9,220 nt of DNA from Ruminococcaceae bacterium UBA1236 (GTDB lineage Bacteria > Bacillota > Clostridia > Oscillospirales > Acutalibacteraceae): assembly GCA_002309055.1 (NCBI GenBank), contig DBWO01000053.1:1-9220 (forward strand), in the 5' to 3' direction. Numbering within the stretch: the stretch's first letter is position 1; each line of letters opens with the position of its first letter. Under the pieces are notes generated by a model. That model had not been told where the DNA came from, ran no database searches, and saw only the letters and a program-made list of their open reading frames with translations. This document shows positions 1 through 6,235 of the stretch, piece after piece. Made by a program: the position numbers and the translations under genes.

Positions 1-290
1 AAAGGCGTTCTCTTGCCGAAGCGGGTATGTGTTCTGTCCGAAATTCTGCCGAAAAGCGGCTGGAACACAACGCCGAAAATGTTGTCGATAACCATTATGA
101 TCCCGACCGCCGTGCCCGCCCACGCGAGATTCTGAATTACGGGGTTCTCCTTGAGAATAAGCGGAACATAAGCGTTGTAGATGATCCAGGCAATCTGGAC
201 CGCCATAAAGCCGAAGCCCGTGAGCGCCGTATGCCCGTAGTGAAGCTTGCCGTTTTCCTTTTCACAGTAGAGGCGTTTTGTCTCTTCCAT
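1..290 (-). CDS. MFS sugar permease (GPH/SLC45-like), 5' part only
   Basis: The first 96 codons of a membrane transporter are present; the rest lies beyond the left edge. The ATG is at 290-288 and is preceded by AAGGAG (300-305). The protein has a short charged N-terminus and a first hydrophobic segment at about residues 23-46, which contains the NAYVPL motif. A second segment spans about 57-80. It is followed by the loop GRISDRTHTRFGKR (81-94), the loop 2-3 signature of major facilitator sugar carriers with Asp85 and basic residues. The family moves sugars or glycosides across the cytoplasmic membrane by cation symport. Its place behind a YihQ-like glycosidase and a transaldolase suggests import of sulfoquinovose or its glyceryl glycoside, as proposed for YihO/YihP in E. 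coli. The substrate is inferred, not seen. A strong internal promoter precedes the gene. Confidence 0.85.
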   Translation of the reverse strand, partial: MEETKRLYCEKENGKLHYGHTALTGFGFMAVQIAWIIYNAYVPLILKENPVIQNLAWAGTAVGIIMVIDNIFGVVFQPLFGRISDRTHTRFGKRTP

Positions 291-337
291 AAAGCAACTC
301 TCCTTAATATTTCTTACGGGAATTATCAATTAACTTG

Positions 338-365
338 ATTTTATCATAAATGACATAATTGTCAA
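338..365 (-). promoter_or_regulatory. sigma-A-like promoter for the permease gene
   Basis: On the minus strand, TTGACA (360-365) is followed after 16 nt by TAAAAT (338-343). This predicts a start near 331 and a leader of about 40 nt. The -35 hexamer lies in the gap between the transaldolase stop and the permease start, so the permease can be transcribed separately as well as by read-through. No GC-rich terminator is visible in the gap. Confidence 0.6.
351..364. promoter_or_regulatory. palindrome over the permease -35, candidate operator
   Basis: TGACA-TAAT-TGTCA is a perfect inverted repeat with 5-bp arms, and it covers most of the -35 hexamer. A second weaker one, ATCAA-TTAAC-TTGAT (325-339), overlaps the -10 and start-site region. 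Their positions suit repressor binding, but the sequence is AT-rich and short repeats can arise by chance. Confidence 0.35.
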
Positions 366-371
366 TTATTC

Positions 372-1061
372 TCATTCCTCCGTGACGGTCTTGTCCCACG
401 CGTTCTGGAAGCGGGTGAGGCCGAGGTCGGTGAAGGGGTGATACATACTGTCTTTATAGACCTGAAGGCCGGCGGTGACAATGTCCGCTCCGGCAACGGC
501 GCAGTCAACAATCTGCTTGCCGTTGCGTACCGCGGCGCAGATAATCTGCGTTTCGCCGAGGTAGCCGTAGTTTGCGTAAATTTCAACTATATCGTTTATG
601 TACTGAGCGCAGTCCTCGCCGCTGTTTTCCTTCCATCCGATGAAGGGGGAAACGAAGAGCGAATGATTCTTTGCCGCGATAAGCGCCTGAGAGGGAGAGA
701 AAACGAGGGTGAGGTTTGTTCTTATGCCCTTCATCTCAAGGCGGCGTGCCGCGGTGATGCCCGCCTGCGTGCAGGGGATTTTAATGACGAAGTTTTTGCA
801 CATAGCGGAGATTTTTTCCGCCATCGCAACCATTTCGTCCGCGTCGTCAAGGTGGGGGTTTATTTCAACCGAAATCGGGAAAACATCCCAGCCCTCAATG
901 CCCTTTTCTTTTACGAAGTCCGCAAGCTCGCCGATAACGGTGTAAAAGGGCTTGCCGCTGTTCATAATGTGATTGGGGTTAGTGGTGATGCCGTCGATTC
1001 CGAAAGTGTCGTATGCCTCTCTGATTTCATCGATTTTTGCGCTGTCAAGAAAGTACTTCAT
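372..1061 (-). CDS. FSA/TalC-class transaldolase, probable 6-deoxy-6-sulfofructose transaldolase
   Basis: This is a 229-residue class I aldolase, the length of the compact fructose-6-phosphate aldolase/transaldolase family (about 215-230). Family landmarks are Asp6 in MKYFLDSA, TTNP (26-29) and the Schiff-base lysine Lys94 in FVIKIPCT. TLVFSPSQA (118-126) and the strand SPF (138-140) are also present. Two phosphate-binding elements of canonical FSA are changed. The arginine after the PF-G-like strand is Trp143 (SPFIGWKE), and the SFK segment is AVRN (177-180). This suggests that the acceptor or product is not an ordinary phosphosugar. Next to a YihQ-like glycosidase and a permease, the best call is cleavage of 6-deoxy-6-sulfofructose to sulfolactaldehyde, with the three-carbon dihydroxyacetone unit transferred to glyceraldehyde-3-phosphate. 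Its ATG lies inside the end of the glycosidase gene, 7-9 nt after GGAGGAG (1069-1075), so the two are probably translationally coupled. An ordinary FSA or transaldolase remains possible. Confidence 0.8.
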   Translation of the reverse strand: MKYFLDSAKIDEIREAYDTFGIDGITTNPNHIMNSGKPFYTVIGELADFVKEKGIEGWDVFPISVEINPHLDDADEMVAMAEKISAMCKNFVIKIPCTQAGITAARRLEMKGIRTNLTLVFSPSQALIAAKNHSLFVSPFIGWKENSGEDCAQYINDIVEIYANYGYLGETQIICAAVRNGKQIVDCAVAGADIVTAGLQVYKDSMYHPFTDLGLTRFQNAWDKTVTEE

Positions 1062-3063
1062 TGTAAAACTCCTCCGTTTTTCTGATTATATCAAGTGTTT
1101 TTTGATTTGCGTTTTTTCTGTAGAATACGGGTATTGTGCCGAGCTTTGCCTCAACCTCGTATTCGCCGCCGCCGAATTCTCTGCCCGTGCCGAGCTGAAT
1201 CCATTCATCCCGGGGCAGATAGACCTTGCGCTTTTCCGCCTTCGGCCTTATGACGGGGGCAACGAGTATATCGCGCCCGAGCAGGTATTCGTAGCTTTCG
1301 GTGTATGCCCTTTCTTCATCATAGTAGAAGAAGAGGGGCCTCACTATGCCTACGCCCTTTTCGGCGTTATATGCCGCCGCCTCTTTGAGGTAGGGGGCGA
1401 GAGCAACGCGAATTCTGCTCATCTTTGCCTGGTGCTTAAGCACCGTTTCGCTCGCGTCAAACTGCGCATTTATGTCGGGGTTGTTGCCCTCGTGGCTTCT
1501 CATAAGCGGGCTGAAGGCGTTCATCTCGCTCCAGCGCATAAAGAGCTCCTCGCTGCGCCTGAGTTTTTTGAAGGTTGTGTATCCGCCCGTGTCGGAGTGG
1601 CTCAGGCCGAAGCCGCTGCAGGTGAGCGAGAGCATCGCAGGGATTACGGACGGCATACCGTAGTCTATTGAAAAATCCACGTGATTGTCGCCGTTCCACA
1701 TAAGGGTTGAATATCTCGGTGTGCCCGAAAATCCCGCCCTTGTGAAGAATGTGATTTCATCGAGTGTGCCGGTCTCCTCAAGCACCTCTCTGTTAAGCTG
1801 CGCCCAGCGCGCGGGCCAGGTGTTGTGCGCGAGCTCCGCGCTTTCGCCCGAGAAGAGCACGGCGTCCGTCGGCAGGTATTCGCCGAAATCCGCCATCCAG
1901 CCGGAGAGCCCGAAATCTATCATATTCTTTTTGATTATATCCTTGAGCCAGCTTACGGCATCCGGGTTTGTCAGGTCCACTATCGCGGCGGGGAAGGTGG
2001 TGATGGTCACCATATAGTCCTCGCCTTTGTCGTTTTTAACGCAGTAGCCCTTTTCCTTGGCTTCCTTGTAAAGCGGTTTCTCAATCGCGAGGAAGGTGTT
2101 GCAGTAGCCCATAACGCGGATGTTTTGCTCACGAAGGCGCTTTATGCTTTCGTCAAGGCCGGGGTAAAGCTCTTTATCCCACTGCCAGTTCCACTGAAGC
2201 TGTTTGCCGAAGGCGGTCACGCGCCTTCCCTCCCAGTCCTGTATCCAGGCGCCGGCAACCTTTGTGCCGTATTCGAGGCAGCGGCTGATTTTGCTTTCCA
2301 TAATCTGTGTGCCGCCTTGAATGCCGAGAATCACGCCGTTATAAACCCAGTCGGGCAGGGGAGGCTGACGCCCGAGCAGAGCGGTGAGGCCCGTAAGCAC
2401 TTCCTCAAAAGTTTCGCCGAAGCCCATATGGAAACCGGCTATGCTGTCAAACTTGAGTATGTGCCTGTCCCTGCGTGTAAAGTCAAATTCGCTTCTCGCC
2501 GTCGTGTCGGAATGAAACCAGTATTTGCGGCTCGATATGAATGTGGGCTGAGCGTAGTATGTTTCGTAATTTGAGTATTTCTCTTTTCTCTGCCCGTCCT
2601 TGATTCCTATTGTGGTTTTGAAAACTTTTTTGGAAATGCACCTCGCGTTTTCGTGCTCGGCGACCCAGTTGTTTGTTTTGAGACCGCGAAGGTCAAACTC
2701 GCTGAAGGTTTCGCCCGTGCCGTAAACGTGCTCTTGCGCAATGGCAGGCAGGGTAACAATGAGGCGGTTAAAGGCGTCAAAGCCCTCAAAGCGCGCGTCG
2801 AGGCGGCCGCCCTCTGCCGTTAAAACCGCTTTGCCCGTGTCGAATATGATTTCCGCGCCGTTTTCGGCAGCGGCGAAATTCTCAACGCGGCAGGTGTGCG
2901 AATCCGCGACTTTTTCCTTTATTTTGAAACTGCCCCTGTCCATTTTGTATGTGTTTTGCGCTTTCGCGACAGTTACGGGGCAGTCCCCTTTCTGAATTTT
3001 GTGAATGACTTTGCCGCCGAGTAAAATCTCAAGGCGGTTACCGTCTGTTTTTACAGAGAGCAA
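1045..3063 (-). CDS. yihQ: GH31 glycosidase of the YihQ (sulfoquinovosidase) type
   Basis: This 672-residue protein (E. coli YihQ has 678) has an N-terminal beta-sandwich to about 235, a catalytic barrel at about 236-580 and a C-terminal beta domain. Family motifs are LGIQGG (Gln249), WIQDWEG (Gln275), TAFGKQLQWNW, GWMADFGEYLP with nucleophile Asp392, MWNGD with acid/base Asp459, and SHSDTGGYTT (Tyr495). Spacing matches E. coli Gln262, Gln288, Trp304, Asp405, Asp472 and Tyr508 with no gaps. The family retains configuration while hydrolysing alpha-sulfoquinovosides such as sulfoquinovosyl glycerol. The sulfonate-binding Arg301 of YihQ is Gln288 here, so specificity is uncertain. The chosen start is TTG 3063-3061, 7 nt after GGGAGG. 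The upstream GTG at 3147 and ATG at 3105 lack a Shine-Dalgarno site. They lie in the promoter or only a few bases after the expected transcript start. No signal peptide follows the TTG, so the enzyme should be cytoplasmic. It is the first gene of the operon. Confidence 0.88.
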   Translation of the reverse strand: MLSVKTDGNRLEILLGGKVIHKIQKGDCPVTVAKAQNTYKMDRGSFKIKEKVADSHTCRVENFAAAENGAEIIFDTGKAVLTAEGGRLDARFEGFDAFNRLIVTLPAIAQEHVYGTGETFSEFDLRGLKTNNWVAEHENARCISKKVFKTTIGIKDGQRKEKYSNYETYYAQPTFISSRKYWFHSDTTARSEFDFTRRDRHILKFDSIAGFHMGFGETFEEVLTGLTALLGRQPPLPDWVYNGVILGIQGGTQIMESKISRCLEYGTKVAGAWIQDWEGRRVTAFGKQLQWNWQWDKELYPGLDESIKRLREQNIRVMGYCNTFLAIEKPLYKEAKEKGYCVKNDKGEDYMVTITTFPAAIVDLTNPDAVSWLKDIIKKNMIDFGLSGWMADFGEYLPTDAVLFSGESAELAHNTWPARWAQLNREVLEETGTLDEITFFTRAGFSGTPRYSTLMWNGDNHVDFSIDYGMPSVIPAMLSLTCSGFGLSHSDTGGYTTFKKLRRSEELFMRWSEMNAFSPLMRSHEGNNPDINAQFDASETVLKHQAKMSRIRVALAPYLKEAAAYNAEKGVGIVRPLFFYYDEERAYTESYEYLLGRDILVAPVIRPKAEKRKVYLPRDEWIQLGTGREFGGGEYEVEAKLGTIPVFYRKNANQKTLDIIRKTEEFYNEVLS

Positions 3064-3070
3064 ATCATTT

Positions 3071-3076
3071 CCTCCC
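3071..3076 (-). promoter_or_regulatory. ribosome binding site that fixes a TTG start
   Basis: GGGAGG lies 7 nt before TTG at 3063-3061. An ATG nearer to it is out of frame and runs into an early stop. This removes 28 low-complexity residues from the longest reading frame. Confidence 0.8.
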
Positions 3077-3080
3077 GTCA

Positions 3081-3095
3081 CGGCGTTTTGCGCCG
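3081..3095. promoter_or_regulatory. inverted repeat in the glycosidase leader, candidate operator
   Basis: CGGCG-CAAAA-CGCCG (minus-strand reading) is a perfect 5-bp-arm palindrome. It sits about 14-28 nt after the predicted transcript start and just before the Shine-Dalgarno site. It could be a repressor site or a small leader hairpin. The half CGGCGCAAA recurs inside the divergent promoter at 3201-3209. Confidence 0.4.
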
Positions 3096-3115
3096 AAAAT
3101 AGCATAATTATAATT

Positions 3116-3143
3116 ATTATATCAAAAAAAATAAAAATATCAA
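3116..3143 (-). promoter_or_regulatory. promoter of the glycosidase-transaldolase-permease operon
   Basis: On the minus strand, TTGATA (3138-3143), a 16-nt T-rich spacer and a consensus TATAAT (3116-3121) predict a start near 3109 and a leader of about 45 nt. Confidence 0.65.
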
Positions 3144-3192
3144 CCACATTATGTTAATTCTTTTTTGCGTTTTAAGAATCTGCCTTTATTCC

Positions 3193-3221
3193 TTTACATC
3201 CGGCGCAAACTGTGATAAAAT
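3193..3221 (+). promoter_or_regulatory. promoter of the GH130 gene
   Basis: TTTACA (3193-3198), a 17-nt spacer and TAAAAT (3216-3221) predict a start near 3228. The spacer contains CGGCGCAAA (3201-3209), also found in the leader of the divergent operon. The promoter lies downstream of the earliest in-frame ATG (3151), which rules out that start. Confidence 0.6.
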
Positions 3222-3251
3222 CATCGGGAAAGAGAAATCCTTACAAATGAC

Positions 3252-3257
3252 AGGAGG
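3252..3257 (+). promoter_or_regulatory. ribosome binding site of the GH130 gene
   Basis: A full AGGAGG lies 7 nt before ATG 3265 and selects it over the in-frame ATGs at 3151 and 3247. Confidence 0.85.
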
Positions 3258-3264
3258 CAGAATT

Positions 3265-4215
3265 ATGGCAAAAATAATCGGCGCGCCGCTTGCGGACATA
3301 CCCTGGCAGGACAAGCCCGAGGGCTACCCCTATCCCGTGTGGAGATACAGCGCGAACCCGATAATCACAAGGGACAACCTTCTTTTTGCAAACAGCATTT
3401 TCAACTCCGCCGTTGTGCCTTTCGGCAGCGGCTTCGCGGGCGTTTTCAGGGTTGACCTCCGCACGAGAGACCAGGTCATCGTGACCGGCAAAAGCGAGGA
3501 CGGCATAAACTGGAAGCTCAGCGATAAAATCATTTTTTACGGCTATGACCCCCGTATCTGCGAGATAGAGGGCAGATATTATCTCAGCTGGGTCAATCTT
3601 ACTCCTCACGGCACCACAATCGGCCTTGCCGTGACAGACGACTTTGAAACCTGGGAGCAGCTTGAGGACGCCACATATCCCGTTGCCCGCAACGGCGTTC
3701 TTTTTCCGAGAAAAATAGACGGCGAATACTACTTGCTTGTAAGGCCCTGCGACAGAGGCCACACCCCTTACGGCGACATTTATCTTTGCCGCAGCAAGGA
3801 TCTTGAATACTGGGGCAAATACCGCTTTGTTATGGGTCCGGTGAAAAACTGGGAGATGACCAAGGTCGGTGCGGGCCCCACCCCCATTGAAACGGATGAG
3901 GGCTGGCTGATGTTTTATCACGGCGTTATCACCAGCTGCAACGGCTTCACTTACAGCATGGGCGCGGCTATCCTTGACATAAACGAGCCGTGGAAGGTGC
4001 TCCACAGGGCGGACAGCTTTTTGCTCGCCCCTCACGAGCTTTACGAAACGGTCGGCGATGTGCCTAATGTTGTCTTCCCCTGCGCTGCGTTAACAGACGC
4101 CGCAACGGGCAGAATCGCTCTCTACTACGGCGCGGCGGACACAAGCGTTGCGCTCGCGTTTACAACGGTTGACGAAACGCTTAAATATATCCATGAACAC
4201 GATATGATTAAGTGA
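3265..4215 (+). CDS. GH130 beta-mannoside phosphorylase (or mannosidase)
   Basis: This 316-residue protein has the five-bladed propeller layout of GH130, without a signal peptide, so it should act in the cytoplasm. Features include SANPII (29-34) and FNSAVVPF (46-53). The central YDPRI (94-98) carries Asp95, the expected proton donor. Also present are FPR (147-149), LLVRP (157-161), MTKVGAGPTPI (198-208), GWLMFYHGV (213-221) and a terminal YYGAAD (287-292). Basic residues at the places that bind phosphate in family phosphorylases are visible (Arg62, Arg160, Lys200, His219). I therefore favour phosphorolysis of a beta-mannosyl linkage, giving mannose-1-phosphate, over hydrolysis. The exact acceptor (mannose, glucose or GlcNAc) cannot be read from the sequence. 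The gene is monocistronic, divergent from the sulfosugar-type operon, and followed by a terminator. A functional link with that operon is only suggested by the shared promoter 9-mer. Confidence 0.85.
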   Translation: MAKIIGAPLADIPWQDKPEGYPYPVWRYSANPIITRDNLLFANSIFNSAVVPFGSGFAGVFRVDLRTRDQVIVTGKSEDGINWKLSDKIIFYGYDPRICEIEGRYYLSWVNLTPHGTTIGLAVTDDFETWEQLEDATYPVARNGVLFPRKIDGEYYLLVRPCDRGHTPYGDIYLCRSKDLEYWGKYRFVMGPVKNWEMTKVGAGPTPIETDEGWLMFYHGVITSCNGFTYSMGAAILDINEPWKVLHRADSFLLAPHELYETVGDVPNVVFPCAALTDAATGRIALYYGAADTSVALAFTTVDETLKYIHEHDMIK

Positions 4216-4259
4216 GGCTTCCGCATTTAAGCGAAAACCAAACGAACAATTAAAGTTAA

Positions 4260-4299
4260 AGGGCTTGTATGTAATTTTTAAACGCAAGCTCTTTTTATT
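4260..4299 (+). terminator. rho-independent terminator after the GH130 gene
   Basis: AGGGCTTG (4260-4267) pairs with CAAGCTCT (4285-4292) through eight base pairs, one of them G-U. The loop is long (17 nt) and AT-rich. The run TTTTTATTTTT follows. The long loop makes it weaker than the terminator at 7962. Confidence 0.6.
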
Positions 4300-4322
4300 T
4301 TTGGCTGTAAACTAATTTTCTC

Positions 4323-4351
4323 TTGAAAACACTGCGGATTTTTAGTAATAT
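4323..4351 (+). promoter_or_regulatory. promoter of the hydrogenase operon
   Basis: TTGAAA (4323-4328), a 17-nt spacer and TAATAT (4346-4351) give a predicted start near 4358 and a leader of about 42 nt. No clear operator or riboswitch fold is seen in this leader. Confidence 0.6.
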
Positions 4352-4385
4352 ATATGTGTATAACCTTATCGCACTAAAATTATAC

Positions 4386-4391
4386 AGGAGG
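4386..4391 (+). promoter_or_regulatory. ribosome binding site for a TTG start
   Basis: AGGAGG lies 8 nt before TTG 4400. No ATG or GTG is available in frame nearby. Confidence 0.8.
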
Positions 4392-4399
4392 ATTTCATT

Positions 4400-6235
4400 T
4401 TGGACAGATTAAGTCTTTCAAACAAAAGCGCGAACACCCGTGCGCTTGAAGAGCTTGCGAAGTCGGTCGGCAATTATCTGCCCACCGCCGCGCAGGGTCT
4501 CTGCCCCGTTGACACCGCCGCCTCTTATATCGGCGCGTGCCTGGCGCAGAGCTGCGGCAAATGTGTGCCCTGCCGCGTAGGCCTCAGGAAGCTGGGCGAA
4601 CTTTATGAAAAAATACTTTCCGGCAAAGGCGAAGAGAGCGACATCGGGCTTATCGAGAGCACCGCTTCGGTTATAGCCGACAGCGCTGACTGTGCCATAG
4701 GATATGTCGCGGGCGAAATGGCTCTCACGAGCGTGCGCGCTTTCAGAGAGGACTATGAGAGCCATATAGCAAGGAACTGGTGCTGCGCGAGAGAGGAGCA
4801 CCCCGTTCACTGCCTGGCGCTCTGCCCGGCTCATGTTGATATCCCCGGCTATATTGCTCTCACTCAAAAGGGCAGATATGCCGACGCAATCAGGCTTATA
4901 AGAAAAGATAATCCCTTCCCCTCGGTGTGCGGTCTTATCTGCGAGCATCCGTGCGAGGAAGGCTGCAAGAGAAATCTTGTTGACGATGCCGTAAATATCA
5001 GGGGCATCAAGCGCTTTGCCGCCGAAAAGGCCGGCTACGTGCCCGCCCCCGCCTGCGCTGAACCTACAGGCAAAAAGGTGGCTGTTATAGGCGCCGGTCC
5101 CGCGGGTCTTACCGCCGCTTATTACCTTGCGCTTATGGGTCACAAGGTGAGCGTTTACGAGAAGAGAAATCACCCCGGCGGAATGCTCCGCTACGGTATC
5201 CCCGATTACCGTCTGCCCGAAAAAATTCTTACCGATGAAATAAATGTTATCCTTGAAACAGGCATTGATCTGCATCTCGGCGTTGACATAGGCAAAGACA
5301 TATCCATTAAAGAAATCGCGGAAAGCGCGGACGCGGCCTTAATCGCAATCGGCGCGCATTCCGACAAGAAACTGCGCATTGAAGGCGAAGACCTTAACGG
5401 TGTTGTTTCGGCCGTCACCCTTCTCAGAGGCATAGGGGACGGCGAGAAGCCCGATTTCACCGGCAAAAAGGTTTGCGTGGTCGGCGGCGGCAACGTTGCC
5501 ATGGACTGCGCAAGGTCATCCGTCAGACTCGGAGCCGAAAAGGTGAGCATCGTTTACAGAAGGCGCCAGGCGGATATGACCGCGCTCGCGGAAGAGGTTG
5601 AGGGCGCAATCGCAGAGGGCTGCGAGCCCGTCACAATGATGGCTCCCGTCAGGATTGAAGGCGACGAAAACGGCAACGCGAAATACCTCGTCTGCCAGCC
5701 GCAGATAATCTCGACTATCGGCAGAGACGGCAGGCCCGGCGTAAAAGCCGCCGGTGTGCCCGAGGTTAAGCTTGAGGCCGACATCGTTATCGTTGCAATC
5801 GGTCAGGCGATTGAGAGCGCTCACTTCGGCGAGTTCGGCCTGCCCCTTAAGTGGGACACCATTGCAGCTTCGGACGAGTGCCATTTTGAAACCGCGTCCG
5901 GCATATTCTGCGGCGGCGACTGCGCAACAGGCCCCGCAACGGTTATCAGGGCAATCGCCGCGGGCAAGGTTGCGGCGAGAAATATTGATAAATACCTCGG
6001 CTTTGACCACGAGATTGAGGTTGATATAGATATTCCCGCTCCCTCGCTGCTTGACAGGCCCGCCTGCGGCAGAGTCACCATGAAAGAGAGAGACGCCGAC
6101 GAGCGCAAGAATGACTTTGAGCTTGTGGAAAAATGTATGACCGAGGAGGAGGCCGGGCAGGAGTGCTCAAGGTGCCTCGGCTGCGACCACTTCGGCTACG
6201 GTAAATTCAGAGGAGGGAGGTGCTTCAAGTGGTAA
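4400..6235 (+). CDS. NuoF-4Fe4S/GltD-like flavoprotein, NAD(P)H partner of the hydrogenase
   Basis: This is a fusion of 611 residues. Residues about 35-125 match only the C-terminal iron-sulfur domain of NuoF: SCGKCVPCR gives Cys52, 55 and 58, and SADC gives Cys98. The FMN/NADH domain of NuoF is absent. Residues about 130-212 form the GltD-type double 4Fe-4S domain (Cys138, 142, 177, 181, 185, 189). Then come an FAD fold, GAGPAG (231-236), and a nucleotide fold, GGGNVAMD (362-369), with the YRRR-ADM segment (387-393) typical of NADPH-using members. A FCGGDCATGPATV segment (503-515) closes the FAD site. The tail has more cysteines (589, 592, 595, 608). The family includes the small subunit of glutamate synthase, NfnL and SfrB. 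Followed directly by an [FeFe]-hydrogenase, with a 7-nt overlap, it probably passes electrons between NAD(P)H and that enzyme. Whether it bifurcates electrons is open. It is not a glutamate synthase subunit, since no large subunit is nearby. Confidence 0.88.
   Translation: MDRLSLSNKSANTRALEELAKSVGNYLPTAAQGLCPVDTAASYIGACLAQSCGKCVPCRVGLRKLGELYEKILSGKGEESDIGLIESTASVIADSADCAIGYVAGEMALTSVRAFREDYESHIARNWCCAREEHPVHCLALCPAHVDIPGYIALTQKGRYADAIRLIRKDNPFPSVCGLICEHPCEEGCKRNLVDDAVNIRGIKRFAAEKAGYVPAPACAEPTGKKVAVIGAGPAGLTAAYYLALMGHKVSVYEKRNHPGGMLRYGIPDYRLPEKILTDEINVILETGIDLHLGVDIGKDISIKEIAESADAALIAIGAHSDKKLRIEGEDLNGVVSAVTLLRGIGDGEKPDFTGKKVCVVGGGNVAMDCARSSVRLGAEKVSIVYRRRQADMTALAEEVEGAIAEGCEPVTMMAPVRIEGDENGNAKYLVCQPQIISTIGRDGRPGVKAAGVPEVKLEADIVIVAIGQAIESAHFGEFGLPLKWDTIAASDECHFETASGIFCGGDCATGPATVIRAIAAGKVAARNIDKYLGFDHEIEVDIDIPAPSLLDRPACGRVTMKERDADERKNDFELVEKCMTEEEAGQECSRCLGCDHFGYGKFRGGRCFKW
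6211..6220 (+). promoter_or_regulatory. ribosome binding site that decides the hydrogenase start
   Basis: AGGAGGGAGG lies inside the last codons of the upstream gene. GTG 6220 overlaps the site itself and is unusable. GTG 6229 lies 8 nt after GGGAGG and is preferred. Confidence 0.75.

Noticed and set aside
438..1085. Long plus-strand open frame opposite the transaldolase gene
   Set aside because: It is the complement of a gene with clear family motifs and has no motif or ribosome binding site of its own.
1825..2574. 249-codon plus-strand open frame inside the glycosidase gene
   Set aside because: A shadow frame caused by GC-rich codon bias; the minus strand carries the GH31 catalytic motifs here.
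3151..3264. N-terminal extension of the GH130 protein from ATG 3151
   Set aside because: It covers the TTTACA/TAAAAT promoter, has no Shine-Dalgarno site and is absent from the GH130 fold; AGGAGG before 3265 marks the real start.
4418..5275. 285-codon minus-strand open frame opposite the flavoprotein
   Set aside because: The plus strand holds ordered Cys and nucleotide-binding motifs; the antisense frame shows none.
4400..6235. Glutamate synthase small subunit (gltD)
   Set aside because: The NuoF-type Fe-S domain at the N-terminus, the neighbouring hydrogenase and the lack of a gltB gene argue against glutamate synthesis.
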